Shown: in pieces, positions 52,550-63,824 of the stretch | Position numbering within the stretch: position 1 is the stretch's first letter | Layout: each line of letters opens with the position of its first letter | Assembly (NCBI GenBank): GCA_025617745.1 | Contig: CM046869.1 | Location: 18,678,994 to 18,742,993, forward strand | Length of the DNA: 64,000 bases | Source of the DNA: Heliocidaris erythrogramma | Taxonomy: Eukaryota; Echinodermata; Echinoidea; Camarodonta; Echinometridae | Direction: 5' to 3' | Made by a program: the position numbers and the translations under genes | Notes under the pieces: model-generated | Told to the model about the DNA's origin: nothing | The model's database searches: none | The model's input: only the letters and a program-made list of their open reading frames with translations

Positions 52550-54399
52550 TATTTATTTGGCCTATCTCAAAATTGTGCCTGATTCTGGAAGGGGATTATT
52601 GATTGCGCTCATTTGGAATTCATGGATCAGATGATATTTGATCATGTGATAAGAAAGAGAAATTTGTGAAATACATGTAAATGCAATTTGTGATTTGATC
52701 AAAGGATGTCATCGCAGCGATATGATCATGTGAAGATCATTTTGTGCAATGATGGAAATCAGAAGGATCCGATATCGTAGAAATGTTATCTTGCAAATGT
52801 GATGTTATGATATCGCCAAAATTAAGTGTCAAAATGTGATAATTCATAATCATCGCGAGGATAGAGTTTTTTTTGTTGAGAGATAAATCATCTTGTGATC
52901 TGGAACTACCCGACCACAGTGAGGCAGTCACCATAGCAAGAATCAACTCAACAGTGCCTAAGAACTGAGAACTAAGAAACTGAACGGCTTACTAGAATGG
53001 ACATGAACTGATAAATTAGTAGAAAGGTCTGCACTTCAAAGACTCATCAACTGATTCTAAGAATTTTCAATTTTTGCTTGAATTTTCTCACTTAAAGCCG
53101 TATTTACAATGTTGTAGTTTTGTAGTAATTTGCAAATTTTTCACATACAAAATCTGACAAAGTTTCCCAGGTATAGAATAAACAAATTGTTATTATCCAG
53201 TGTAAAAATGTAAAATTGGATCTGACAGGATTTAAGTTGCAGTAAATGTGCAGTTGTTTTGTTGTTTGAGGTAAATTCAGCTTCGATGATTTTCAGATCT
53301 CTGTATTACATATGTAATAAGTTGAATGTATTACTTCATTAACATTCTAATTTAAGACAGGAATTTGATCCAGTAGTGATTGGCATATAGAGGAGTTGGG
53401 ATAGATTTTGAGTTTTGGGAAGAAAGGACATACATGTATAAAATCAAAGTGATTTGTACTAGGCAGATTGATCAGTTTTGGAAGAAAGTGAATACATGTA
53501 GGTAATGCAAAGTTGGTAAAGGTGATATCATATGCAGACATGGCAGATGTGAGTTGTGTGTAGAAACTTCTACGAGTTGTTATTTTGATTAGAAAGTATG
53601 CCTGATTATCAGGAAATAAGAAACACAAGAATATTATCATTCCTCATGTCAAGGCAATTGTAGAATAGTTTGTCTTTTAGTAGTTACAACTACATGTATG
53701 TATAAAGGTATAAGTCAACAGAAATAGGAAAGGTCAAGAGTTCTGCTCTTCTTGAGAAACTTGAGTAGAAGGTTACATGTATTAAAATACATAAAATATG
53801 TGTTATGAAACAGTGTTATGGTGGAACAGTAAAATGTATCCATGGTTGTTAGTTCAGCATGACACATCACTTGATAGTAATGTCACAGACCCCTCATCAT
53901 CCAAGTCAGTAGGAAGATTTCAATTTGGACTTAAACATTTTGTAGTGTCATTCCTGGTGTAGGGAATTATAGTAAGGAAACTGTGTAGTTTCCTTTGGAG
54001 TTAAATGTTTACCAAAATGATACTAAATTCTGGCAAGGAATGTTGGGAGCTCTGATATGGTTGTCATGGTGATGTTAAGAATGATATATGACATTATGCA
54101 GTGCATTTGATATACATTGGTACATATTGATGTGAATGTTAAAGCTTTGGAAATTGATTAATTTTTGCTTAAAGGAAGCTCTTCAGATATCTTATGTTGA
54201 AATAAAGTAATCACGTTCATCTAAGGATAAGAGTGATTGGTCAATCAGTTAAAGGTGTAAGAATAAGTACTTAAATAGTAAGGATTTGAAGAAGTTAAAA
54301 GAACAATGATTTATTGCAAGCAGCAGTTATTGTGGGTAGATATAATTATGACATGTTGGAAACAGAGAGTTGTTAAATGTTCAGTAAAGCTTCACATTT
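52550..54399 (+). other. Non-coding 3' internal region of BEL/Pao element 1
   Basis: 1.85 kb of AT-rich sequence between the integrase remnant and the polypurine tract. No env-like or other ORF is recognised. Confidence 0.6.
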
Positions 54400-54412
54400 A
54401 AGGGGGCCGGGA

Positions 54413-55287
54413 TGTCGAGTACAGGATGACGAGTACAGGATGACGATCTGCTTGTAGCAGAAGATTGTTACGTCATTAGCGGTGCTTAGATGGGATTTTG
54501 GATTTGGCCGCTTGGGGCGTAATGAATTTTGTGTGCTGCTAATTCTCCACGTCATTTGGAAAGATTGTTACCCAGAGTTGCCTATGAATTTGTTTAATTT
54601 GTGATACAAAAGTAGAAATTACTGTGTTATCTTGAAATTTATTAGTTATATTGTCTTTGTAGCCAGATAAGCATGATGAAATATGAAGTGCATGTGACTA
54701 AAATTACGAGACAAAGTAATGACATAATTGAGTTGTTCACGTGGAAGATTGCACACGTGTACAACGTATGTTACGTAAGTTAAGGTGCACAGTCGTGCGT
54801 GATAATGTAAAGTAACCTGAATGAGGCCTTTGGGCACTCGATTAATACATTAACAGATAAGAAAGAAGTAATAAGGGAATGTTATTGTGCAAGATGCATA
54901 ATTATTAGAGGCATGTATAACATGTAGTTTATTTGGGCAATTATGAAAGTTTATGTATTACAGAAAGGTGAAATTAGTGCACAAAGTGCATGACCTAGGA
55001 TCACTGATATGACCTTGAGGGATGTCAAAGTCACTGATAGTCATTGTTGCATTATTATGGCAGATTTATAGTGAAGAAAGCATTCTTCTGTTTGTAATGA
55101 CAGATGACATAGGAATTGCAGGGTATATGTATTTATGCTATTTTTATGTCAGTTTATGCAGTCATGATTATTTCTTATTGTTTGTTCTGTATTAAATTGC
55201 AGATTGAACCTTGCTTTCTTGCATGTATGATTGTAACCAGTGGTGCATGGTCTCTTTTCTTGGGTGTCACGCTTATCACACGCCACA
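54413..55287 (+). repeat. 3' LTR of BEL/Pao element 1
   Basis: 875 bp. Same ends as the 5' LTR, preceded by the polypurine tract and followed by target duplication GGGCC. Confidence 0.9.
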
Positions 55288-55458
55288 GGGCCATTTAAAT
55301 TCATACAAATTATGCAAATTACCCAAAGTCGAATTCTAGGCACCAAAGCTGAAATTGATCAGAGACCACATGGGATCACAAATCAAGAAAAAACTTCAAA
55401 GGAAAGAACTTTGCTAGGTTTAAAACAGACTGAAATTTATAGGACTGTCAAAGGGACT

Positions 55459-55735
55459 TGTAGCTGCAGGCAATCACAAAGTCGACAAGGCTTTTACGGG
55501 AGTGTTTCTTTATTTCCTTGTATAAGACTACCTTTACTTTCTGTTGATGTAGCTTCATTTCCATTTACTCCTTGAAATCTTCTTGCCTCTTTTAAACCTA
55601 ATAACATGTCTGCAGCTAACATGATGGTGCAGATAATTGATGATTTAAGAACCAACATCGATTTCTTGCGTTTGTCTTCGAAACTCAATTTGTCTTGCCG
55701 AAGATGGCGCTCTTAACTTTATCACACGTAACTCA
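55459..55735 (-). repeat. 3' LTR of BEL/Pao element 2
   Basis: 277 bp, matching 62543-62823 apart from scattered differences and a 4-bp indel near the outer end. Confidence 0.88.
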
Positions 55736-57071
55736 CTGTATGGCGCACGTCAAAAACATTTTAGAAATAAAATTGATTCATAACAGTCTATACCTTTAAA
55801 CTTTAACTCATTTTATGACTTAACAAGGCAATGCATTTAAACTTCTATAAATAACACAATTTCTTCTGATGATGTAATTTGCAGTTTGCATACTAACTTA
55901 GGATTGTAGTTTGCCTTCAAATTCACAACTAATGTTCAGTTTCCCTTTGTCCAAAACTCTTTCATAAAATTTATTCATGCATTAATTTGTTGCATGTGGG
56001 CAAATGAATACTTTCAACTTGCTTACTGGAAGATTTTAACGAGTACTCAATTTCTTCCCTTGAACATTTAACAAAAAAAACAAAAAAAACACCTTTTTGC
56101 AGATCCTAAAATTTATCAGAGGATCTTACTTTAAATCCTACTAAAATACTATATGCAAGTTAACTTTACATTTCCTGATCCAAGATTGTTTTCCAACCAA
56201 CAAGGTAAGAAAAGAGCATAAATTGCTCTAGCATTAGATAATACAGGTAATACATGCAAGTATGTGCAAAACATTACATGCATCAACTTCATGAAACTGG
56301 AAGTATGAATTTCGTAGTGCAAAAAACAAAAAAAAATGAAGTTCTTTGGCCTTATATCACTCGTAAATGTGCCTTTTATTAAAAGCATAGGTCATACTTA
56401 CTGACCACTGAGCCTGGAATGTACTTGTAAGGAAATAAAGTATTTCTAGCCATATAAGTTAAATTGTAATGAATGTTGTAGTCTCAAATACAGACTCAAT
56501 CAATTTCCAATTGAACTAGTCTTGACCTCTGACTTGGAATTTACCTTACAAATTGAGGACTTTTTTGTCCGTTGTTTTAAGTTAACTCCAACTATTTCAG
56601 TTTAAATGAGTATTAATTAGTTTTAATTAAACTTATTCAGTCTAATCTTGCTTTCAGACTCTGACATTTTCATCAATTTGATAAAATGACCAAGAAAATC
56701 AATATAAAAGGACTTGAAGATATTTTTCCTCTTTGGTTTAAATTTGGTTAAACTTTTCGTTCACAGGAGACTGTCAGCCAATTCAATTTAGTCTAGAATT
56801 CAGACAGATTACAGGAACTGAATCATTCGCAAGATGAATTATTTCAGGTCAAATGGCAAAATGACACTGATCAATGTAAATAAGTCTTTATGCAGACCCA
56901 ACGGTGATATGAAACTCATACAGATAAATATTAGTCTCAATTCATACCCAATGGTGATAAAAATTTGTCAAACTCAAATTAGTCTTAACTCAGACCCCGT
57001 GGCCCTTATTTCCTCATGGCATTCCTAGACATGGTATTTCAGTCATGTTTAGTCACTAATGTTCTTCAAGT
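55736..57071 (-). other. Non-coding 3' internal region of BEL/Pao element 2
   Basis: AT-rich, no ORF of note. A polypurine tract next to the LTR is not obvious. Confidence 0.55.
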
Positions 57072-57704
57072 TCAAGGCTCCTTGTTAGGGAATCTTCCCT
57101 GGTCTTCTTGTGCGACTAACAAAATTAGTTTATGTATTGGTCGTTCCAAATAACGCTGTTGGGTGATTCGCTTTCCAGCACTGTTTAGCTTAGAGTCACC
57201 CATTGCTAATTTCACCTTACGCACATGATTGTCGGAGGATGGGTATATCTCAACTACGCTAGCTAGTGTCCATTGGTTTCTTGGGTTGTCGTCTTTCACG
57301 ATTACAACATCACCAATACGCGATTCACGCTGTGGATGAGTCCATTTCTGACGTGACTGAAGATTCTGGAGAAATTCTCGCTTCCAACGCTTCCAAAATT
57401 CATTCGCGAGATGCTGAACTCTCCTCCATCTTTTCCTCGAGTACAAGTCCTCTCGTTGAAAGTGTCCTTGAGGTGGCAACAACACGCTAGATTTCATCGT
57501 CAAAAGATGGTGAGGCGTAAGGGCCTCTGGATGAGTGGGGTCATTCAAATTGTCAACAGTTAGAGGTCTGCTATTTACGATAGCTGCTGCTTCATTCATG
57601 AGGGTGCGAAGGGACTCGTCGTCAAGTTGCTGTCCAGCTTCATACAGCAGTGTTTCGAGCACACGACGAATAGTGCGTATTTGCCTTTCCCAAACACCTC
57701 TCAT
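57072..57704 (-). pseudogene. BEL/Pao integrase C-terminal part
   Basis: 210 codons: HMRGVWERQIRTIRR-type block containing the catalytic Glu (VWERQIR), NSRPLT, LTPHHLL, the WKRWKREFLQNLQSRQKW block, and the IGDVVIVKDDNPRNQW...VVEIYPSSDN domain (DUF5641-like). It is separated from the upstream integrase core by a frame break at 57705-57772. Confidence 0.85.
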
Positions 57705-57772
57705 ATGACTGGCTGATGGGACATTGAAATTGAAGTGAATATAGTCGCAGTCTTTCTTTAGCAGAAATTCCT

Positions 57773-59290
57773 TTATCTCATTATCTGACGTGTATTACTT
57801 CCCTCTCGTAGCTCAGCTTCAGCTCCGATGAAGTTAGTACCCCTATCTGAACGAAGCTGACGCACAGGACCTCTAATAGATAGAAACCGTCGAAGCGCGT
57901 TGATGAAAGAGTCAGTTGTCATCGAATTGAGGGTCTCAATGTGTACAGCTCTAGATGCCATACAACTAAAAAGTAGGCCATATCTTTTCAGTTCCCTTCG
58001 ACCTTCCTTTATCACCCATGGGCCAAACACGTCCATACAGCTGTACGTGAAGGGTGGTGTAGGCTCAACCCTGTCCTTTGGCAGGTCTGACATCTTCTGC
58101 CACTGAGATTCTCCACGTAGCCTACGGCATGTGACGCACTTACTTATGAATCTGGAAACCATCGAGCTACCAGACAAGATCCAGAAACCACTTGACCTCA
58201 ACTGGTTGATGGTCATACCACGTCCTTGATGAGCTGTCTGAGTATGGCAATGCTGTATTATCAGCTCTGTAATGTGGTAGCCTTGGGGTAGAATAGCTGG
58301 ATGCTTGCTCTCATAGGTACCTTCAGCACAACGTAGACGTCCGCCAACTCTTAGTATCCCATCTGCATCGATGAAGGGGTCGAGACGATGAAAGCGACTG
58401 TACCCTTGTTGCTTACGTCTGTGTCTCTTGTTTGCATTCATGTCACTACTCTTAGCTGTCTGATTCTGTATAGCCTTGAGCTCATCACTAAATGCATCTC
58501 TTTGTACAGCCTTCAAGATTTCTAGTTGGGCTTGGTCTAGTTCCTTCGTAGTAAGCTTCTGTAGCTTGACATGGGTTGATGTCTTTCTGGTACTGGATGA
58601 TGTGCTAAGATCTCGTTCTTGACATCTCCTTCTAAGATATGACTTCAGTCTCATGCAGTTTGCCACTGCCCTCTTAGCTCTGTGCCAAGAAGAGAATCTG
58701 TCTAAACGATCGGTCTCAAAGGTAGAAGGCTTAGAGTGTCCTTGTACGACGTTTGCATGAGCCTTCTTTACTTCTGGATCATCTGGTTCAACATCAAACT
58801 TATCCCCTTCAATGAACTCATCTCCATTGCTCTCCCTCAGGAACTCTGGACCAGTAAACCAGGAAGATGACATGAGTTGGTTAACTGTAGCTCCACGAGA
58901 TGCAAGGTCAGCTGGGTTATCACGTGTACCCACGTGTCTCCATTGCGTAGGGGAAGAGTGTTGCCTGATCTGATGCACACGGTTGGCAACAAAAACATGA
59001 AATCGCTTTGAGTCGTTGTTAATGTAGCCGATCACCACATTACTGTCCGTCCAATAAAACTCTTCAGTGTCTGCGGGCACGAGCTCTCTCTGTAGAAATG
59101 CACTGACTTTAACTGAGATTACAGCAGCTGTCAACTCCAGACGTGGTACTGTGATAGGTTTGAGAGGAACAACTCTGGCCTTACCCATCAGCAATGTACA
59201 GTGCACTTTCCCTTCATCATCAGTCAGTCTTAGATATGTGCACTCGCCATAACCAGAAGTACTTGCATCAGAGAAATGATGAAGCTGCAT
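57773..59290 (-). pseudogene. BEL/Pao RNase H-like and integrase core
   Basis: 505 codons. The RNase H-like part is HHFSDASTSGYG, VPRLELTAAV, WTDSNVVIGYI and GTRDNPADLASRG. The integrase has an HHCC zinc motif (HCHTQTAHQGRG...CVTCRR), the first Asp in CMDVFGPW and the second in RSDRGTNFIGAEAEL. It then breaks before the third catalytic residue. Confidence 0.88.
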
Positions 59291-59384
59291 TGACCTTACT
59301 TCTCCGAATTCTGCAGGCTTGTAGCATCTTTGAATGGAGAGTCAAGGTTGAGTAAATCAATTCTCCACTTTTCCCATCTGCTTC

Positions 59385-60761
59385 TCAGTTCTTCAGGCGG
59401 TTGCTCACATCCCAGTCCACTGCTTTCTTGCATAGTTCTTGCAAGATCTGTTTACCTCGTAGTATGACTGGTGCTAGCAGACCCAGTGGATCGTAGATTG
59501 ACATTACTCCTCTTCTTGTCAGGGGTTTATCATGTAGAGTTAGCCTGAACTTAAGTGTGTCGGACTCTACACACCATAGAACCCCCAGAGCCTTTTCTAT
59601 GGTTGAATCAGTACCAAGTAGATCTGTCTTAGACACCCCTCTAGCTCTATCTGGCTCTGGAACAGATTCCACCACCTCTCTATCGTTGGAGATAAACTTG
59701 TGAAGATGTAATCCACCCTTTTTGCACAGTTGCCTGGTTCTTGAGGCGAGGTCGATAGCTTCCTTCGCAGAAGGAACCGACTGTAATCCGTCATCTACAT
59801 AGAAATCGTGATGAACGAAGTCCTTCACATCATTTCCATATTGAGCTGCATAATCTGTAGCAATCTGCTTCAAGCAGAAATTGGAGCATCCTGGTGAAGA
59901 AGATGCCCCAAAGAGATGGACAGTCATACGAAGCTCGACAGGGTCTTGGTGAATATCTCCACCCTTCCACCAAAGGTACCTCAAGAAGTCACGATGGTCT
60001 TCCCTCACTTTGAATTGGTGGAACATTTCTCTAATGTCACAGCTGAAGGCAACCTTGTCCTTTCTAAATCTGCAAAGAACGCCTACAAGAGTATTTGTCA
60101 GATCCGGTCCGCTCAGCAGATGATCGTTAAGGGATTCCCCTTTATACTGAGCACTGCAGTCAGCATATCCTTTATCCATGAGTGCTTCCATCTTCTTGGT
60201 ATATGCAACATGGTACTCTGGGTCCTTCTCAAACTTTCGTCTAAGGTTTTCCAGTCTTCGCTCCGCCATGTACCTGTTGTTAGGGAGATCAGGATTGCTT
60301 TCCTTGAAAGGTAGTGGAGTTTCATAATGACCATCTTCCAAGATGCGAACATTTTCAGTCATGATATTCATGAATCTAATATCATTTTGGGAGAATGTTT
60401 CATTGGTTCCCTGCAGATCAGAGAAGTCAGCCTCCATCATCCTCAGCACTGTCAAAGGACTGATCAGGTCTTCCTTTATCTTGACATTATGTGAAAATGT
60501 CACATTCTTCATTGAATTGCTGCCCTCAACAAGCTCAGTTGATATTTCACGAGTAATTAATCGGTGACTGAACCCAATTCTGTCATCCTGGCTGACTTCT
60601 AAGTGCTGGCTTACTATGCCCACGAGACTCCAGCCTAAATTGGTCTTCATACCGAAGGGTCCGCTGCCATGTGGAGAAGGGATTATGCAGCGAGGAGTCA
60701 GAGCGCAAGCACAGTTGTATCCGATCAATAGTCCCACCTCACAGTCTTGTAGTGGTAACAA
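59385..60761 (-). pseudogene. BEL/Pao reverse transcriptase
   Basis: 458 codons: LIGYNCACAL, LPNNRYMAERRLENLRRK, DCSAQYKGESLNDHLLSGPDLTN, FSCDIREMFHQFKV, LFGASSSPGCSNF, HHDFYVDDGLQS (catalytic YVDD) and GVMSIYDPLGLLAPV. Between GYAD and CSAQYKG about 35 residues expected in BEL RTs (the W.L.HHPV....K.RVVFD block) are missing. Confidence 0.88.
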
Positions 60762-61252
60762 TTCCTCAGCGATATGTCGGCAAGATGAGGAAAAGACATG
60801 GCCACTTCTGGGACTGGAATGTGCTCCCTGTTTGCAGGCATTATATCTCGTGTATATACTGCAGGGAGATTAATCGTCTTCATGCTGTTGTGAGCACGAA
60901 CTCTCAGTCCTTGAATCTTCTCGCTAGGGATCCACTCATCCTTCTTAGACATAGTGGAAAGAAGAAGATTAACCCTTGAACCCTGTAGGTTCATAGCATC
61001 CTTAGTAGATTCCAACAAGAAACTAGTGTCTGACTGGGTATCTAACAATGCATATATCAATTTCTCATCTAATCTGCCTTTCTGTGATATCCAGACTGGA
61101 ACAACGGCTGAACACCTCACTTCCTGTCTGTTCAAGTTCATATGATTTACTGTCGTATGAGAACTTGATGATAGTCGTTCAGGTACCTTAGGAGTTTCAT
61201 GATCAGGCGACTGTAATTCCTTATTCAGTAGGATGTCTTCTTTTGCAGACAC
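60725..61252 (-). pseudogene. BEL/Pao aspartic protease
   Basis: 175 codons with ALLDTQSDTSFL in place of the usual LLDTGSDxSF. The Asp is kept but Gly is replaced by Gln, which may impair activity. It overlaps the Gag and RT ORFs in different frames through single-base shifts. Confidence 0.8.
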
Positions 61253-62498
61253 TGCATGTGTTTCTCCTTCTACATTCCTTTGATATGTGTCCTCGTATTA
61301 GACAAGCAAAACACAGTCCCTTTTCTCTGACAAATTTCTTTCTATCTTTCAAGGTCATTGATAGAAATTTCTTGCAAATTCCTAGATGGTGGGTTTCCTT
61401 ACAGAGCAGGCAGCTATGCTCCTGCTTCTTTCCGTTTCTGGAAGGTGGAGTGGGCTGATTCGTTGAGGCATACATCGATATTGCCCCCGAGATTGGTCGC
61501 TTCTTTTCGGTCTTCAGTCCCCTTACACTATTGAGAGAGGTGACGGGGTCACAGGCAATGTTGGCCTCCTCTTCAATGAAACCACTGAACTCATGAAATG
61601 ACGGGAAAGTTCCACAAGCTTCTTTCCAATTAGCAACCTTCCTACTCCAACTCACTACCAAATAATCTGGAAGTTTGGCCAGAATCTTTCTATTTTCTCT
61701 CTCGTCGTTTAATTGAGCCAGGTTGCCGATGATTGACATAGCTGTGCAACACTGTTTTAGAAAGTCCGATAGCATTCGAAGGCCTTGACCATCTCTGTTG
61801 CTGATTCTCGGCCAAGAATCTAATTTGTCCCTGTAGGCGTTAGACAAGATGAAAGGATCTCCATATCTTCTTTTCCATGCTGGATATTGAAGATAGCTGC
61901 CATCAAACACAGAGGGTTCTGGAAGTGGTAGATTATTCATCCTCATCCTGTCAACTATACTGGCTGCTAACAAGTTTCCATCAACTTCTTGACCCCTCGG
62001 ATTTACCATCTCAATCGTAGGTGGATCATCTTGTAGTTGGGTGTTGACCCACTCTTCACAATTACTTTGTCTTCTTGAAGAATGTTTTGAAGAATGTTTT
62101 GAAGAGTGTCTGGATGAAGACAAATGAGATGCAGAGCTTCCTTGAAGAGCTTTCACTCTTTCTTGCGTTTCCTTCATCAACTCCGCATGTTGCTCTTCAA
62201 CATCTTCAATCTTATCGAGGCTGTCATCATGCAGATTTAAAGCCTCTTTAATCTTACTTAGAGATTCTTCAACTATTGTTGCCTTATCCATAGCAGCTTG
62301 GACTTGATCTCTCTGTTGCTTGATGACTAATATAAGTTCCTCATCACTTAAAGCAGCTCTCAACTTGTTGGCTGCTTGACGCCAACCTCTAATTGCCTGA
62401 CGAAACTCCAGTTCTCGTTGGTCATTTTGATGCTGAAGCCCGCGTTCAGTAGGTTTTGGGTCAGTTCTTGTTCGTTTAGACTCTTCTTCTTCTAGCAT
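61221..62498 (-). pseudogene. BEL/Pao Gag
   Basis: 425 codons. Residues ~45-130 are a charged coiled coil. A Ser/His-rich stretch (SSRHSSKHSSKHSSRRQS) follows. The Gag core is FDGSYLQYPAWK...RRYGDPFILSNAYRDKLDSWPRIS. The zinc motifs are CLLCKETHHLGIC and CFACLIRGHISKEC. About 60 residues normally present between 'YPAWK' and 'RYGDP' are missing, so this is an internally deleted Gag. Confidence 0.87.
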
Positions 62499-62542
62499 CT
62501 TGTCGACAGTGAACAGAAACTACTTGGATGAGAAGTTTTCAC

Positions 62543-62823
62543 TGTAGCTGCAGGCAATCACAAACAAAGTCGACAAGGCTTTTACGGGAGTGTTTCTTTA
62601 TTTCCTTGTATAAGGCTACCTTTACTTTGTGTTGATGTAGCTTCATTTCCATTTACTCCGTGAAAACTTCTTGTCTCCTTTAAACCTTATAACATGTCTA
62701 CAGCTTATAAGATGGTGCAGATAATTGATGATTTTATAACAAACATCGTTTTCTTGTGTTTGTCCTCGAAATTCAATTTGTCTTGCCGAAGATGGCGCTC
62801 TTAACTTTATCACACGTAACTCA
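62543..62823 (-). repeat. 5' LTR of BEL/Pao element 2
   Basis: 281 bp, upstream of Gag in element orientation. The Gag ATG lies only 44 bp from it. Confidence 0.88.
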
Positions 62824-63540
62824 AATACACCTACAGGACTGATAAACGAAAAACAAAATCTAATGCAAGATATATCCAAATATTTACTTTGAGAATTAGT
62901 TCCATTGATTAGCGTCATTATGAAACTTTTATCAGAAGTTGATTGACGTGAAAGAATACATCCATATAGAATTACAATCCAACCTTTGTATTACAAGTTG
63001 AATTGTTTGAAAGGCAGAAGACAAGAAACAAATTGGGGAAAAACAAGTTATTGAAAGTTTAAAAGAAAAATGTAAAATAGTGAGGAATTATATGGGGAAA
63101 GCTATTATTTAAGTCACTAAATCTTAAGCCATGGAAATATATTAGACCAAGAAAATCACATGAAAACTAAAATACATGATGGCAATATTCATTCAAGGAA
63201 GTAAAAAAAATAATCATATTTTGTTCTTTAAATTCATTACCCCCATAAAAGGAATTTAGATCTTTTTATTGCTTTCACGTTAATGCTCTTCATTTTGCTT
63301 GTAATGATCGGAACTTGTTTCTGCACTTTATTTTCTTTGTCAAATAATTTTGCATTGTTAATTGTACAATCGTTACTTTAAAAAGGGAAATGAAATTAAA
63401 TAAAATCTATGAAATCTGAATATCTGTTTTAAAGAAATTCAGGGCGGTATGTGAATTATAAATCTATTGACAAATTGATTGTTACCATAATTACTTAATC
63501 TCAATAAAAACTAACTCTTGATACGAAAGTAGTCGTAAGT
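62824..63540. other. AT-rich intergenic, no gene seen
   Basis: No ORF with a domain. Nothing else supported. Confidence 0.55.
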
Positions 63541-63544
63541 ATCG

Positions 63545-63805
63545 GGTCCGCTCGCTATTCATAAAGATCGCTATTCATTTACCACGCGTTATGAATAGCC
63601 GTCCTTATGAACTGTTATGAATAGTGGTCCATATGAACGGAGGTCCTTATGAATAGCGAGGTAATTTGTCTATGGTTTGCTCGCTATTCATAAGAACCGC
63701 TATTCATACAAAACAGCTATTAATTTAGTCACGCGTTATGGATAGCGGTCCTTATGAATAAGTGGTCCTAATGCATAGTGGTCCTTATGACCAGCGAGGT
63801 TTCCC
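63545..63805. repeat. GGTCCTTATGAATAGCG both-orientation module
   Basis: About 13 degenerate copies of GCTATTCATAAGGACC or its reverse complement, some fused through ACGCGTTATGAATAG, in ~260 bp. Non-coding. Confidence 0.8.
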
Positions 63806-63824
63806 CGTAAGTATAAGTACTTTA

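Larger units (their letters stand above)
48800..55287 (+). mobile_element. BEL/Pao LTR retrotransposon, internally deleted
   Basis: LTRs are at 48800-49698 and 54413-55287, both TG...CA. The 5-bp target duplication GGGCC is at 48795-48799 and 55288-55292. A polypurine tract AAGGGGGCCGGGA (54400-54412) precedes the 3' LTR. The internal ORF has Gag, zinc knuckles, protease and the RT N-terminus, and is then fused to a remnant of the integrase C-terminal region. RT palm, RNase H and the integrase core are missing. Confidence 0.9.
47648..55450. mobile_element. Inverted-repeat element hosting a BEL/Pao insertion
   Basis: The left arm 47648-48031 is the reverse complement of 48541-48799 joined to 55288-55450 (landmarks TTACGTGATATGTAATTGGC, GTCACGTATCATCG, GTAGATCAGTTGACA, CTACTAAATA, GCAAATTATGC, CCACATGGGATCACAAATC). 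The arms are ~400 bp around a ~510-bp centre. The right arm is split by the BEL/Pao element 48800-55287. No transposase is seen, so it is non-autonomous. Confidence 0.8.
55459..62823 (-). mobile_element. BEL/Pao LTR retrotransposon 2, near complete but frameshifted
   Basis: LTRs of 277 bp (55459-55735) and 281 bp (62543-62823) flank Gag, protease, RT, RNase H and integrase in BEL order on the minus strand. LTR ends are TG...CA in element orientation (TGAGTTACG...GCAGCTACA). The 5-bp flanks (GGACT, AATAC) do not match, so no target duplication is visible. There are at least four frame breaks plus two in-frame deletions. Confidence 0.9.

Noticed and set aside
63545..63805. Possible CRISPR-like array
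   Set aside because: Copies are degenerate, in both orientations and irregularly spaced, in a eukaryotic setting.
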